DNA of 64,000 bases. Source: Echinicola salinicaeni. GTDB lineage: Bacteria; Bacteroidota; Bacteroidia; Cytophagales; Cyclobacteriaceae. The stretch covers positions 62,001-126,000 of the forward strand of contig NZ_JACODZ010000006.1 of NCBI RefSeq assembly GCF_014280965.1, in the 5' to 3' direction. Under the pieces are notes generated by a model that did no database searches, was not told where the DNA came from, and saw only the letters and a list, made by a program, of their open reading frames with translations. This document shows positions 43,958 to 52,641 of this stretch, in pieces. A program made the position numbers and the translations under genes. How positions within the stretch are numbered: position 1 is the first letter of the stretch; the number at the start of each line of letters is the position of its first letter.

Positions 43958-44713
43958 TTATGCAGGAACCCTTAACTTTATTGCAGTTCCTTCTCCTATC
44001 TCTGAATGGATATCCAGTTCTCCGCCAATGGTTGCTATCCTGGATTTCAGATTGTGCATGCCCATGCCCTTGGACTTATCCTCGGTATTAAATCCCTTTC
44101 CATCATCCACTATCTGTAGGGAAAAGTCATTGCCCAACTTTAATAGGTTGATGGAAATGGTTTGGGGCTCTGCATGCTTGATAATATTATTCAAACATTC
44201 CTGCACCACACGGATCAGGACCAGCTTGGTATCCTGTTCTAGGCTTAGTCCATTGACTTGACTTACCAATTGGGTTTTACAAAATCCTGACTTTTCTATC
44301 TTCTCCAGCTCCCCGGCAATAAAATCCTGGATTTGTACTTCCTTCACCCAGTCAAGGTTCAACCTTTTGGATAGAGTGCGCACCTCTTTGATCGCCTGAT
44401 TGATCAGTCGCTTTCCTTCAGAGAAGTTCTCGGGATCTGGCTGGTTAAGTGTCAGCTTGGTGAGGGAAAGCAACTGCCCAAGGTTATCATGTAGTTCCTG
44501 CCCAATAAAAGAAAGGGTCTGTTCCTGAATCTCCTTTTCCACCCCCAAAATAGTTTTCTCATATTCCGCCTTTAGCTGATCCATCTTTTGCTTATTGCGG
44601 AACTGCTGCTGCCTATGAAATAGGACCAACACTACAATAAAACTGCACATCACTAGAGTGATCAATACACCGGCTGTAATCAAGAAAATAAATTGCGCTG
44701 GATCAGTTGCCAT
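43958..44713 (-). CDS. Sensor histidine kinase (HisKA_3 type) with one membrane helix
   Basis: A 251-residue kinase. An N-terminal transmembrane helix (9-32) is followed by a coiled-coil, the HisKA_3 dimerisation helix (phospho-acceptor His75 in FIGQELHDNLGQLLSL) and a HATPase_c domain (DDGKGFN, then GMGMHNLKSRIATIGGEL). There is no extracellular sensor domain, so sensing probably depends on another protein; the two seven-helix proteins encoded just upstream are the obvious candidates. It starts 11 bases after the upstream membrane protein stop. Confidence 0.93.
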   Translation of the reverse strand: MATDPAQFIFLITAGVLITLVMCSFIVVLVLFHRQQQFRNKQKMDQLKAEYEKTILGVEKEIQEQTLSFIGQELHDNLGQLLSLTKLTLNQPDPENFSEGKRLINQAIKEVRTLSKRLNLDWVKEVQIQDFIAGELEKIEKSGFCKTQLVSQVNGLSLEQDTKLVLIRVVQECLNNIIKHAEPQTISINLLKLGNDFSLQIVDDGKGFNTEDKSKGMGMHNLKSRIATIGGELDIHSEIGEGTAIKLRVPA

Positions 44714-44724
44714 AAAGGAATTTA

Positions 44725-45414
44725 TTAAGTGATAAAATACTTACCCCGGAACACTTTTGGGGCATAAAATGCTAAGCCCATTACCAAATAACTAACTCCT
44801 GCTAGTAACCTATTCAAGTCAAATAAAGAATTAACAAAAGTTCGATAATCAGCTTTTAATAAATGTGAGAAACTAGCCCAAATCAAGAATGTACTAGAAT
44901 AGTAAAAAAACAACATGGTAATAATCCAAAAATAAGGTATGGACAAAAGGTTTGAATTTATATAGTCATTCCTAGTAAAGACTTTATAATAAAATGAAAT
45001 ACTAAATAATATGATTATCAAACTACCATATAAAAGCATATAATACTGAAAAACCTCGGTGACTGGCTGGAAAAATAAAGAGTCTACTATCCCTAAAACA
45101 AATAAAAGTAAAATGGAGATATTAATTCTTCTTTTCATCTTTTCAGACAAAAACACCATTTTGTAAAACAACAGGTAGAGAGGAATTAATAGATAAATGC
45201 CAACAATATTATATACTATGGAATTATTGTTATCATTCGTTTCATTGAGGTTTCTAATTGTTATCGCAACATATTCTTGAAGTACAACAATTACAAATAT
45301 TGAAAAAATGAGGACATGTGCTTTACGGTATTGCCTGTCAGTCTTGAAAAAAAAGACTGACAGGCTAGCTAGTAATCCCAATATTATTGTGTAGAAATAT
45401 AGATCGAAAGTCAT
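44725..45414 (-). CDS. Seven-helix membrane protein B of the two-component locus
   Basis: A 229-residue protein with about seven hydrophobic helices and short loops, no signal peptide and no recognised domain. It is a clear paralogue of the protein at 45906: DSLFFQPVTEVFQYYML vs NSLFIQPIDQVFQYYSL, IPYFWIITMLFFYY vs VPHFWIVTVLIFFY, and LNRLLAGVSYLVMGLAFYAP vs LNRVFAGLMYLTFSLSFYTP. It lies directly upstream of the histidine kinase, which has a minimal input region, so it is proposed as a sensor or receptor subunit. This is inference. Confidence 0.85.
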   Translation of the reverse strand: MTFDLYFYTIILGLLASLSVFFFKTDRQYRKAHVLIFSIFVIVVLQEYVAITIRNLNETNDNNNSIVYNIVGIYLLIPLYLLFYKMVFLSEKMKRRINISILLLFVLGIVDSLFFQPVTEVFQYYMLLYGSLIIILFSISFYYKVFTRNDYINSNLLSIPYFWIITMLFFYYSSTFLIWASFSHLLKADYRTFVNSLFDLNRLLAGVSYLVMGLAFYAPKVFRGKYFIT

Positions 45415-45446
45415 TTCATTTAAGATTTCTCACAAAAATAATGGTA

Positions 45447-45833
45447 TTAACAACCTGGAGGGCATATACCCCCATAATTATAAGCATAATCTCTCTCGGC
45501 ATCTGCACTTTCTCCCTCCTCAGAAGTAGCTTCAGCAACTATTTTTTCATCTCCAGGGAGCATAGCCAAGGTAAGTCTACCAACATATTCCTCTCCCAAC
45601 TCTTCGCCGAATGATTCATCATATTGGCTAAAATAAAATCTGATGCCGGCTTTTCCTTCGTCCAAAACATTTTGAATCTCTTCTTTACTGAACCAAATCC
45701 AATCAGTTTGATCTTTGATTTCTTTACCGTCTTTTCCTATGCCAGTAAGCCCCTTTTTAACTTCGTTTTTGTACTTCTTGGTGATGTCGTCAAACTGCTT
45801 TTTAGTGATCTTTTCTTTCTTTTTACCATTCAT
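45447..45833 (-). CDS. 128-residue soluble protein with C-terminal CPPGC motif
   Basis: A small hydrophilic protein. The N-terminal 40 residues are lysine-rich (MNGKKKEKITKKQFDDITKK), the middle is a compact-looking domain (DWIWFSKEEIQNVLDEGKAG, then IRFYFSQYDESFGEELGEEY), and an acidic linker leads to the terminal DYAYNYGGICPPGC. The last two cysteines (124 and 128) in CPPGC at the very end suggest a metal site, disulfide or processed tail. There is no signal peptide and no known family. It sits between two paralogous seven-helix proteins in one operon, which suggests a ligand, adaptor or modified product of that pair. Confidence 0.8.
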   Translation of the reverse strand: MNGKKKEKITKKQFDDITKKYKNEVKKGLTGIGKDGKEIKDQTDWIWFSKEEIQNVLDEGKAGIRFYFSQYDESFGEELGEEYVGRLTLAMLPGDEKIVAEATSEEGESADAERDYAYNYGGICPPGC

Positions 45834-45905
45834 GGTTTAAAATTGTTTAAGTGTAGTTTTATTAATTGTCCTGTGGTGGTTAAGTATTATTTTAAAATTA
45901 CAAAA

Positions 45906-46574
45906 TTAGTTGAATTTACGGTCAACAAACATCAATGGAGTATAAAAAGAAAGGCTAAAAGTTAAATACATCAATCCGGCAAAAACCCTATTCAATCCTA
46001 GCCAAGGTTTCCAAACCTCAAAGTCGATCGCAGGAATAAAGTGGTTTACACCTAATAATATCAATACTTCTATATAAAAGAAGATTAAAACAGTTACTAT
46101 CCAAAAGTGGGGAACTGCCATAATATTGGCATCAGAATATACCCTCAATTTAATTATTTGGTACAAAAATCGGCCTGATAAAAACAAAATAAATAAGCCA
46201 AGTGGAGCCAAACTGTAATATTGAAAAACTTGATCAATGGGCTGAATAAAAAGTGAATTAATAATACCCCATATATAAAGCCCGCCAAAAACATAGTTTG
46301 TCTTACGTTTGAATTTTTTATTTACTTCTAATAATTTCAGATAGTAGACTAATAAAAAGGACTGTAGATATGTACCACATACATTATAAAGCAATACATT
46401 ATTGATCCCCCTACTGCTGGTAAAATATCCCGCTGCTTCTAAAAAGAAAACAAAGGCCAGCGTAAACAATAAAATTTTATGCGTGGTACGGTATGCAGGC
46501 TTTTGATAGAAATAGAATATAAGACTACCTATTAAACTACTTAGAATTACCCCCAAATAAGCGATTTGACTCAT
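45906..46574 (-). CDS. Seven-helix membrane protein A of the two-component locus
   Basis: A 222-residue integral membrane protein with seven hydrophobic segments (for example AYLGVILSSLIGSLIFYFY and LLFTLAFVFFLEAAGYF) ending in a short cytoplasmic tail MFVDRKFN. It is paralogous to the protein at 44725 along its whole length (see there). It is the first gene of the unit, 72 bases before the CPPGC gene, and starts 51 bases downstream of a perfect palindrome. No known family is recognised. A role as receptor or inhibitor paired with the histidine kinase is inferred from order only. Confidence 0.85.
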   Translation of the reverse strand: MSQIAYLGVILSSLIGSLIFYFYQKPAYRTTHKILLFTLAFVFFLEAAGYFTSSRGINNVLLYNVCGTYLQSFLLVYYLKLLEVNKKFKRKTNYVFGGLYIWGIINSLFIQPIDQVFQYYSLAPLGLFILFLSGRFLYQIIKLRVYSDANIMAVPHFWIVTVLIFFYIEVLILLGVNHFIPAIDFEVWKPWLGLNRVFAGLMYLTFSLSFYTPLMFVDRKFN

Positions 46575-46625
46575 AATTATTGCAATTTTCCGATAGCGGC
46601 AATTTAGGCCCTTTCGCTTTATCGC

Positions 46626-46649
46626 AAAATACCGTGATCACGGTATTTT
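46626..46649. promoter_or_regulatory. 24-bp perfect palindrome upstream of the two-component locus (operator candidate)
   Basis: Each half reads AAAATACCGTGA and its exact complement; the centre is between 46637 and 46638. It is 51 bases upstream of the 46574 start codon, the usual place for an operator or activator site. The response regulator of this locus (43236) is a plausible binder. It could instead act as a short hairpin. No second copy was seen in the window. Confidence 0.55.
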
Positions 46650-46786
46650 TCAGACTGTCAATTGATTATGAGCCAGAAACAGGCTTTTATAAAGGTTTAT
46701 TGGTAATTATCAATCTATAAAAATGCATATAATCGTGACGAAAGAGCTTGCTGTCGAAATAGAATTTTATACGATTTACTAATCCC

Positions 46787-46865
46787 TGTCATCCTGACGA
46801 ATGGAAGGATCTCCTTCAGTAATCGGATGATGGAAAAAGATTCTCTACCTTCGGCAGACAGGTTC
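46787..46865. repeat. GTCAT palindromic repeat copy with GGCAGACAGGTTCGC module
   Basis: TGTCATCCTGACGAATGGAA ... AAAGATTCTCTACCTTCGGC, with the AGACAGGTTCGC module shared (inverted) with the copy at 52523. One of six family members in this window. Confidence 0.6.
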
Positions 46866-46872
46866 GCAAGGC

Positions 46873-46961
46873 TCCATTGTGCCAGGCCTCAGCCCTCGGC
46901 ACAACTAAAGTAGAGCTGAAAGCTCTGGCTTACTTAGTCCCGCTGCACAGCCGACGGGACA
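46873..46961. repeat. Composite repeat, intact copy
   Basis: CCATTGTGCCAGGCCTCAGC, then CCTCGGCAC and AGAGCTGAAAGCTC through TTACTTAGTCCCG. The GTGCC...GGCAC part is a stem. A second copy at 47152-47192 and 47333-47382 is split by about 140 bp. Confidence 0.6.
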
Positions 46962-47151
46962 ATAAAGAAATAAGGTCATTGATGTGAAAACACTTAATCA
47001 TATCAAAATGTAACATTTTTAACGGCCTTTTGTAACCTGTATTTAACCCCTACTTGTCCCCTACTTATCCCGTGTTTAACCCGTGTTTCTCTTATCAGAG
47101 ATCTAGGGTAATCTATACCTTAAGTCCTAGAAGAGCTAAGGGACACACCTT

Positions 47152-47382
47152 TCCGTTGTGCCAGGGCTGAGCCCTCGGCACGGCTAAAGCGAGGCTGTCT
47201 TAAATCTTGTCATTTCAACCTTAGGAGAAATCTCTAGAATTATTTACTACTGAAAATAAGTCGCTTGAGATTCTTCCTAACGTAAGAATGACACAAAAAA
47301 AACAAATGAGCCAGCCACATTTTTTTATCATTAGAGCTGAAAGCGCTGCCTTACTTAGTCCCGCCACACAGCTGATGGGATA
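47152..47382. repeat. Composite repeat, second copy interrupted by a GTCAT-type element
   Basis: 47152-47192 (GTTGTGCCAGGGCTGAGCCC...) and 47333-47382 (AGAGCTGAAAGCGCTGCC...) together match the intact copy at 46873. Between them lies 47193-47332, containing a GTCAT...GAATGAC repeat copy (47208-47294) and ends reading GGCTGTCT and (complement) GGCTGGCT, so the interruption looks like an insertion. Confidence 0.5.
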
Positions 47383-47412
47383 ACAAAGCTGCAAAGTCTC
47401 TTAAAAATAGTT

Positions 47413-47449
47413 TCAAAAAAAAAAGCGTTCTGCCGAAACAGAACGCTTT
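47413..47449 (-). terminator. Rho-independent terminator of secDF
   Basis: On the minus strand, an 11-bp stem AAAGCGTTCTG / CAGAACGCTTT with a 6-base loop, followed by a T-run (plus-strand A-run at about 47416-47424), 24 bases past the secDF stop. Confidence 0.93.
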
Positions 47450-47472
47450 CAAATATTGATTATAGAAAAAGA

Positions 47473-50433
47473 TTAAGCCAATTTCTTAGCTTCTTCTTTT
47501 TCCTGCTCAAGTTCCTTTTTCATCAAATCCACCACAATTGGAGAGGCGATATAAATAGAGGAATAAGTACCGATCAATACCCCGATAAACAAGGCAAAGG
47601 AGAATCCTCTCAATACTTCACCACCAAAGATCAATAGTACGATCACCACGATCAAGGTAGTAGCAGAAGTAATCAAGGTTCTGGCCATGGTTTGGTTGAT
47701 GGCCTCATTGAACATTTTCACCAACTTGGAAGTACCTCTATTGGCAATATTCTCCCTGATACGGTCAAATACAATCACGGTATCATTGATGGAATAACCG
47801 ATTACGGTCAATACCGCTGCGATGAATACCTGGTCAATTTCAAATGAAGCTCCAAAGGCACTGGCAATCGCAAAAGCGGCTACCACAAACAAGGTATCGT
47901 GTACCAAGGCAATGATAGAAGCCAATGAATATTGCCACTTACGGAATCTCAATAAAATATAAAGGAAGATAGCCACCAAGGCGAAGAACATCGCTTCCAT
48001 AGAAGAGTTCTTGATATCATCGGCCACCGTAGCACCTACTTTAGAGGAACCAGCTATGGCAAATGAACTATCATCCAATTGAGTAGCATCATCTATATAT
48101 TGAAGACCAGTAATGCTGGAAATTCCATCGATCACCTTATTTTCCACTTCACTGTTAGCCTCATCAGAATCATCATTGATCAGGTAAGAAGTAGTTACTT
48201 TAATGACATTATTCGCTCCGTATGTCTTAGCTTCTACCGATCCATCAAACTGCTTATCCAAACCTACCTTCAATTCAGAAGGAACAATTGGTTGATTGAA
48301 CTCAACAATATAAGAACGTCCACCGGTGAAATCCACACCGAATTTAAGACCATTGACAGCTGCAAAGGCAAGACCAACCACGATGACCGCAGAGGAAATA
48401 AGGTAAGCCACCTTTCTCTTGCTCATGAAATCAATACTAAGCTTGCTGAACAAGTTTTTAGAGAATGGTGTAGCAAAAGAAATCTTGCTTTGGTCACCTT
48501 TCTTGCTCAACCAGTAAACAATCACCCTGGTGATAAATACAGCAGAGAAGAATGAAGAAGCAATACCGATCATCAATACGATCGCAAAGCCTTTCACAGG
48601 ACCTTGGCCCAATGCATAAAGGATAGCACCCGTCAAGAAAGTAGTTACGTTTGAATCGAGAATCGCACTGAAGGCCTTATTATAACCACTGGTGATCGCC
48701 TGTAATAATCCAGATCCAGCAGCCAATTCTTCCTTGATCCTTTCAAAGATCAATACGTTGGCATCAATGGACATACCGATCGTCAATACGATACCTGCGA
48801 TACCAGGAAGGGTCAATGCCGCGCCAAGCTGAGCAAGGATACCTAAGATAAAGAAGATGTTGAATACCAATGCTGCAGTAGCGATGAAACCGCCTTTGGC
48901 ATAGTAGGCAATCATGAACAATACCACAATGGCCAAACCGGCAATGATGGAATTGATACCTTGTGCTTGGGCTTCTTTACCCAATGTTGGACCGATGATG
49001 GCCTCTTCTACGATTTTGGTAGGTGCAGGCAAAGTACCTGACTTCAAGATATTCGCCAAATCCTTGGCTTCTTCAATGGTAAAGTTACCAGTGATGCTAG
49101 ACTGTCCATTAGGAATCTCACCAATGATATTTGGCGCAGTATATACATAGTTGTCAAGAACAACGGCAATTCTTCTACCGATATTTTCGGCAGTCATTTT
49201 TCTCCATTTTCTAGCACCTTCAGCGTTCATACTCATGCTGACAGCAGGATTAGAAGACTCATCCAAAGTCTGGCTGGCATCAGTGATCACATCACCTTCC
49301 AAAGGAGCCTGATCAGTTCCTCTAGGCGTTTCGATAGCATGTAATTCCAATAAGTCAAGGCCATCAGCTTCTCTAGGCTTCACAGACCACATGAAGGTCA
49401 ATGTTCTAGGAATGATAGACTGGATATCTTCTCTCTTGAAAATCTTGTTGATGGCCATGGTATCTTTAACCTCATAGACCAAACCATAATTGGCTTTCAA
49501 TAAAGAGAACAATGGAGAAACCTCAGAAGAAAGTGAATCTGTCTCATCACCACCTTCAGCCAATTGACGCTCTAGGTCAGTTAGGGTAGAATCACCTTCT
49601 ACAGTTTCCTCAGTGGCAGTGCTTGCAGGCTTCTTGTTTGCCTGAGCTTCTGCTACCAATACGCCGTTGATTCTTTGTAATACATCACCGTATTCATTGA
49701 TCTCGGCCACTTTCCAGAACTGCAGCTTGGCTACACCCTGTAATAAGCTTCTTACCCTTTCCTGGTTATCCACACCTGGCAATTCAATCTGAATACGGCC
49801 AGTTCCTTGGATTCTCTGGATATTAGGCTGAGAAGTACCGAAACGGTCAATACGTGTTCTCAATATATTAAAAGAACGTTCGATCGCATTTTCAATTTCC
49901 GCGTCGATGATCTCCAAGATTTCACTGTCAGAAGTTTCCAAAGAGATTCTTCCTCTATTGGCTGCAGTAGCATAAATGCTGTTCAAAGATTGGCCATCTG
50001 ACTTTTCCTGCCAAGCGCTGTAGAATAGGTCTACAAACTTCTCATCTGAGGTTTTAGCAGCCTCATTGGCTTCATCAATAGCCGCATTAAATGCTTCATT
50101 TTTGCTGTTTCCAGCTAATCCTTTTACAATCTCTACCGGAGATACAGCAAGTGTAACGTGCATACCACCCTGAAGGTCAAGACCAAGGCCTAGCTCAGTT
50201 TCCTTTACTTCTTTAAAAGTATAATTGGCACCTAGGAAGCTATATACTGGCTCTCTCCAAACAGAGTCTAGGTAAGATTGTTTCTTTGCGAAATCCAAAT
50301 TGCCATCTGCATCTGTGGCATAGGCAATGGCGTCCTCTTGGACGTTACTTGATACGTAGGTAAATGACAGATAGTACAAACATAATGCTGTAACAATCAC
50401 TGTCAAGAACACAATGATCCCTTTGTTTTGCAT
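47473..50433 (-). CDS. secDF: Protein translocase subunit SecDF (fused)
   Basis: A 986-residue fusion of SecD (about 1-640) and SecF (about 660-970), which use the proton gradient to help SecYEG release secreted proteins into the periplasm. SecD has the N-terminal helix, the P1 periplasmic domains (ERSFNILRTRIDRFGTSQPN, IQIELPGVDNQERVRSLLQG) and the six-helix block with SIDANVLIFERIKEEL. SecF shows FTGGRSYIVEF and GYSINDTVIVFDRIRENI. A Gln/Glu-rich insert at about 255-300 is typical of Bacteroidota. The C-terminal charged helix is complete. It is monocistronic. Confidence 0.97.
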   Translation of the reverse strand: MQNKGIIVFLTVIVTALCLYYLSFTYVSSNVQEDAIAYATDADGNLDFAKKQSYLDSVWREPVYSFLGANYTFKEVKETELGLGLDLQGGMHVTLAVSPVEIVKGLAGNSKNEAFNAAIDEANEAAKTSDEKFVDLFYSAWQEKSDGQSLNSIYATAANRGRISLETSDSEILEIIDAEIENAIERSFNILRTRIDRFGTSQPNIQRIQGTGRIQIELPGVDNQERVRSLLQGVAKLQFWKVAEINEYGDVLQRINGVLVAEAQANKKPASTATEETVEGDSTLTDLERQLAEGGDETDSLSSEVSPLFSLLKANYGLVYEVKDTMAINKIFKREDIQSIIPRTLTFMWSVKPREADGLDLLELHAIETPRGTDQAPLEGDVITDASQTLDESSNPAVSMSMNAEGARKWRKMTAENIGRRIAVVLDNYVYTAPNIIGEIPNGQSSITGNFTIEEAKDLANILKSGTLPAPTKIVEEAIIGPTLGKEAQAQGINSIIAGLAIVVLFMIAYYAKGGFIATAALVFNIFFILGILAQLGAALTLPGIAGIVLTIGMSIDANVLIFERIKEELAAGSGLLQAITSGYNKAFSAILDSNVTTFLTGAILYALGQGPVKGFAIVLMIGIASSFFSAVFITRVIVYWLSKKGDQSKISFATPFSKNLFSKLSIDFMSKRKVAYLISSAVIVVGLAFAAVNGLKFGVDFTGGRSYIVEFNQPIVPSELKVGLDKQFDGSVEAKTYGANNVIKVTTSYLINDDSDEANSEVENKVIDGISSITGLQYIDDATQLDDSSFAIAGSSKVGATVADDIKNSSMEAMFFALVAIFLYILLRFRKWQYSLASIIALVHDTLFVVAAFAIASAFGASFEIDQVFIAAVLTVIGYSINDTVIVFDRIRENIANRGTSKLVKMFNEAINQTMARTLITSATTLIVVIVLLIFGGEVLRGFSFALFIGVLIGTYSSIYIASPIVVDLMKKELEQEKEEAKKLA

Positions 50434-50526
50434 GATTTACTTAAATAAATATAATTTGTTTTTTGAATTCTAATTGATGCGCGCAAGTATAATACCTGCT
50501 GCTAGGAAGGAAAAAATGGCAATGAC

Positions 50527-50901
50527 TTAAGGTGCGTTGGGAGAAATTATCCGTTCTAGGAGAACTTCTAAAAAATGACTTGGATATCTGGCCGAATAAG
50601 CCTGAGGTTCGAATTCTTGCTCTTCGAATCCTACAATCTCATAAATCAAATGCATGGTACTTTGTGCCACCATTGAGGCAAAAGGAACTACCACCGCATC
50701 AGAGGCTACTTCTAAGAAAGTCTTTTCTTCCTGATTATCCTGATCTGAATCAGACTGAAGCTTGATTTTTACATCACAAGACTGTTGATCTTGCGCTGGA
50801 ATAAACAAATGGGAATTAGAAATCACAAAGCAGCACAGTGCCACCAAAAGGACGCTCATCCTTTTTTGCAGTAATGTACTTTGGTTTCTTTTGTTCTCCA
50901 T
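50527..50901 (-). CDS. Hypothetical protein with signal-anchor-like N-terminus
   Basis: A 124-residue protein from ATG 50901 (an upstream TTG would add three residues). A hydrophobic segment (about 15-30, MSVLLVALCCFVISN) could be a signal peptide or anchor. The mature part includes CDVKIKLQSDSDQDNQEEK and a second hydrophobic patch (VVVPFASMVAQS). It is not recognised; similar small proteins occur in related Cytophagales as far as I recall. It lies upstream of secDF on the same strand with a 93-base gap. Confidence 0.6.
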   Translation of the reverse strand: MENKRNQSTLLQKRMSVLLVALCCFVISNSHLFIPAQDQQSCDVKIKLQSDSDQDNQEEKTFLEVASDAVVVPFASMVAQSTMHLIYEIVGFEEQEFEPQAYSARYPSHFLEVLLERIISPNAP

Positions 50902-51071
50902 AGAAAGCAAATGTAGGTAATTTTTGAAATAAAATCATTTTTTTGAAAAAATACCTTTCTCAAATCTCCTGTTTTAAGTCGGAAATATAAGGCATCCAGC
51001 TAAATATCATGCAAACATCTAACAATCAACTCACTGAATGGAGTTATCATTAAACTAAAAGCCTTATCCAG

Positions 51072-52181
51072 CTAAACTTTTATAATGATATGCTTTTTCC
51101 ACATCCAATAAGCCGGAATAAACAAAATTACCATCATCAGCAGTGCTCCGCCCAAAGAAGCAATTTTAGGCGATAGCCAGTCATTGAAGAGCAATTCCTG
51201 TAAAAAGAATTTTAGGCTCACAATTTCTCCTTGATAGGAAACCTTGGTATAAGCAAAAAACTTGGCAATGATACCTGAAAGAAAAAATACCGTGATGGCA
51301 TTCATTCCATATATCACAAATGGTTTGGACCAGCTTTGCCAGCCTTTTATATCCAATAGCCAATAACAAAATGCCAATGCCAAAAAGGCCCAGCCAGCAG
51401 TATAAAGCACAAATGTACTGGTCCAAAGGGACTTGTTAATGGGAAAGATAAAGGACCATAAATAGCCTATTGCCAGACAAGCCAAGCCCCAGAGCAGCCA
51501 GTTTTTCATCCTATTCTGGTGTTCACTAGACCGGGTCAGGGCTTTTCCTGCCATGATGCCCAAAAGACAGGTTACTATAGCGGGCAAGGTAGAAAACAGT
51601 CCTTCAGGGTCCCAAGTCTTCGTTTGGGACCACATATGTCCCGTAAGGATTTGCTGATCAATCCAAGCAGCCAGGTTCGTTCCTGGCGCTAAGTTGGCAG
51701 CACCAATTCCAGGTACGGGAATAAAACTCATGCAGACCCAATAAAACACCAATATAGCTGTACCACTGATGAGCAATTGCTTTCTGGATAGATAGAGGTA
51801 CATCAAGCTGGCAAAGAAGTAAACCAAGCCGATTCGTTGTAATACCCCAGGAAATCTAAGCGTACTCAAATTAAAATAAGGAATAGCCGTTAGCAATAAT
51901 CCCAGGCCTATTAACTTCAAAGACCGAAAAATGGCCTTTTTAATAATGGCTTTTTTCTCAATTCCCTTTTTCAGCTGAGCACCAAGGGACAATTCTATCG
52001 CCACACCTACAATAAAAAGGAAGAAGGGAAATATCAGATCCGTAGGGGTACAACCATGCCATTTGGCATGCAATAAGGGTGGATAAACTGCCGACCAAGA
52101 CCCCGGATTATTAACCAGGATCATGGCAAAAATGGTAATTCCCCTAAACACATCTAATGCTAATACTCTATTGGTCCCCAT
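51072..52181 (-). CDS. HGSNAT-like membrane acyltransferase (DUF5009 / COG4299)
   Basis: A 369-residue polytopic membrane protein resembling heparan-alpha-glucosaminide N-acetyltransferase. Diagnostic segments are RVLALDVFRGITIFAMILVN, HAKWHGCTPTDLIFPFFLFI (with the active-site-type His) and the following YFNLSTLRFPGVLQRIGLVY. About ten membrane helices are visible. In bacteria the family may move acetyl groups across the membrane onto glycans; the acceptor is unknown. Its gene neighbours do not fix a pathway. Confidence 0.9.
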   Translation of the reverse strand: MGTNRVLALDVFRGITIFAMILVNNPGSWSAVYPPLLHAKWHGCTPTDLIFPFFLFIVGVAIELSLGAQLKKGIEKKAIIKKAIFRSLKLIGLGLLLTAIPYFNLSTLRFPGVLQRIGLVYFFASLMYLYLSRKQLLISGTAILVFYWVCMSFIPVPGIGAANLAPGTNLAAWIDQQILTGHMWSQTKTWDPEGLFSTLPAIVTCLLGIMAGKALTRSSEHQNRMKNWLLWGLACLAIGYLWSFIFPINKSLWTSTFVLYTAGWAFLALAFCYWLLDIKGWQSWSKPFVIYGMNAITVFFLSGIIAKFFAYTKVSYQGEIVSLKFFLQELLFNDWLSPKIASLGGALLMMVILFIPAYWMWKKHIIIKV

Positions 52182-52380
52182 ATCTTGTCTTGAACTAGGA
52201 TTAAAATTTGGCTTGAAAGATATTGAATTTTCAGTCCCAATTCATTTTCGCAAAAAAATTCTTATGGGATTGACGAAAAAAGAGAGCAAAATCACTGAAA
52301 ACAGGGAGCTGTGTTTTGCAATTTTTATCAAGGACTAGAATTTACAGTTCAAACAAATTGGATTTCAACAATAATATTTT

Positions 52381-52478
52381 TTGTCATTCTGAGCTTAGCG
52401 AAGAATCTCTTTGCAGCATCGGATTACTTGAAGAGATATTTCCTTACGCCTGTCCGCCTAGGTGGATCAGCATGACAA
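52381..52478. repeat. GTCAT/ATGAC palindromic repeat, full copy
   Basis: TTGTCATTCTGAGCTTAGCG, AAGAATCTCTTTGC ... GAAGAGATATTTCC ... CAGCATGACAA. The ends are complementary and the interior carries the AATCTC / GAGATA pair, giving an imperfect hairpin. Confidence 0.65.
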
Positions 52479-52522
52479 CGTTTTGTAATACTAATAAAAT
52501 ATCGATTTCAACAACAAACTTA

Positions 52523-52641
52523 TTGTCACGCTGAGCAAGGCGAACCTGTCTGCCAAAGGCAAAGAATCTCTATCTGAACCCATTTCTCAAAGAGATCCTT
52601 TCCTGATAGGGATCGGGACAAGCTCTAACATCAGGATGACA
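52523..52641. repeat. GTCAT/ATGAC palindromic repeat, full copy with extra module
   Basis: TTGTCACGCTGAGCAAGGCG AACCTGTCTGCC...AAAGAATCTC ... AAAGAGATCC ... TCAGGATGACA. The AACCTGTCTGCC module is the inverted form of the one at 46845. It sits 45 bases after the previous copy in the same orientation. Confidence 0.65.

Larger units (their letters stand above)
46575..47472. other. 898-bp intergenic region rich in repeats
   Basis: No protein-coding gene is supported. Contents: the palindrome at 46626, the GTCAT repeat (46787), the composite repeat (46873 and 47152), near-direct repeats around 47046-47092 (CCCCTACTT twice, CCCGTGTTTAA/CCCGTGTTTCT), and the secDF terminator at 47413. Confidence 0.6.

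Noticed and set aside
47041-47100. Near-direct repeats (CCCCTACTT / CCCGTGTTT) as a CRISPR array
   Set aside because: Units are about 11 bp with no regular spacers; no cas genes are nearby.
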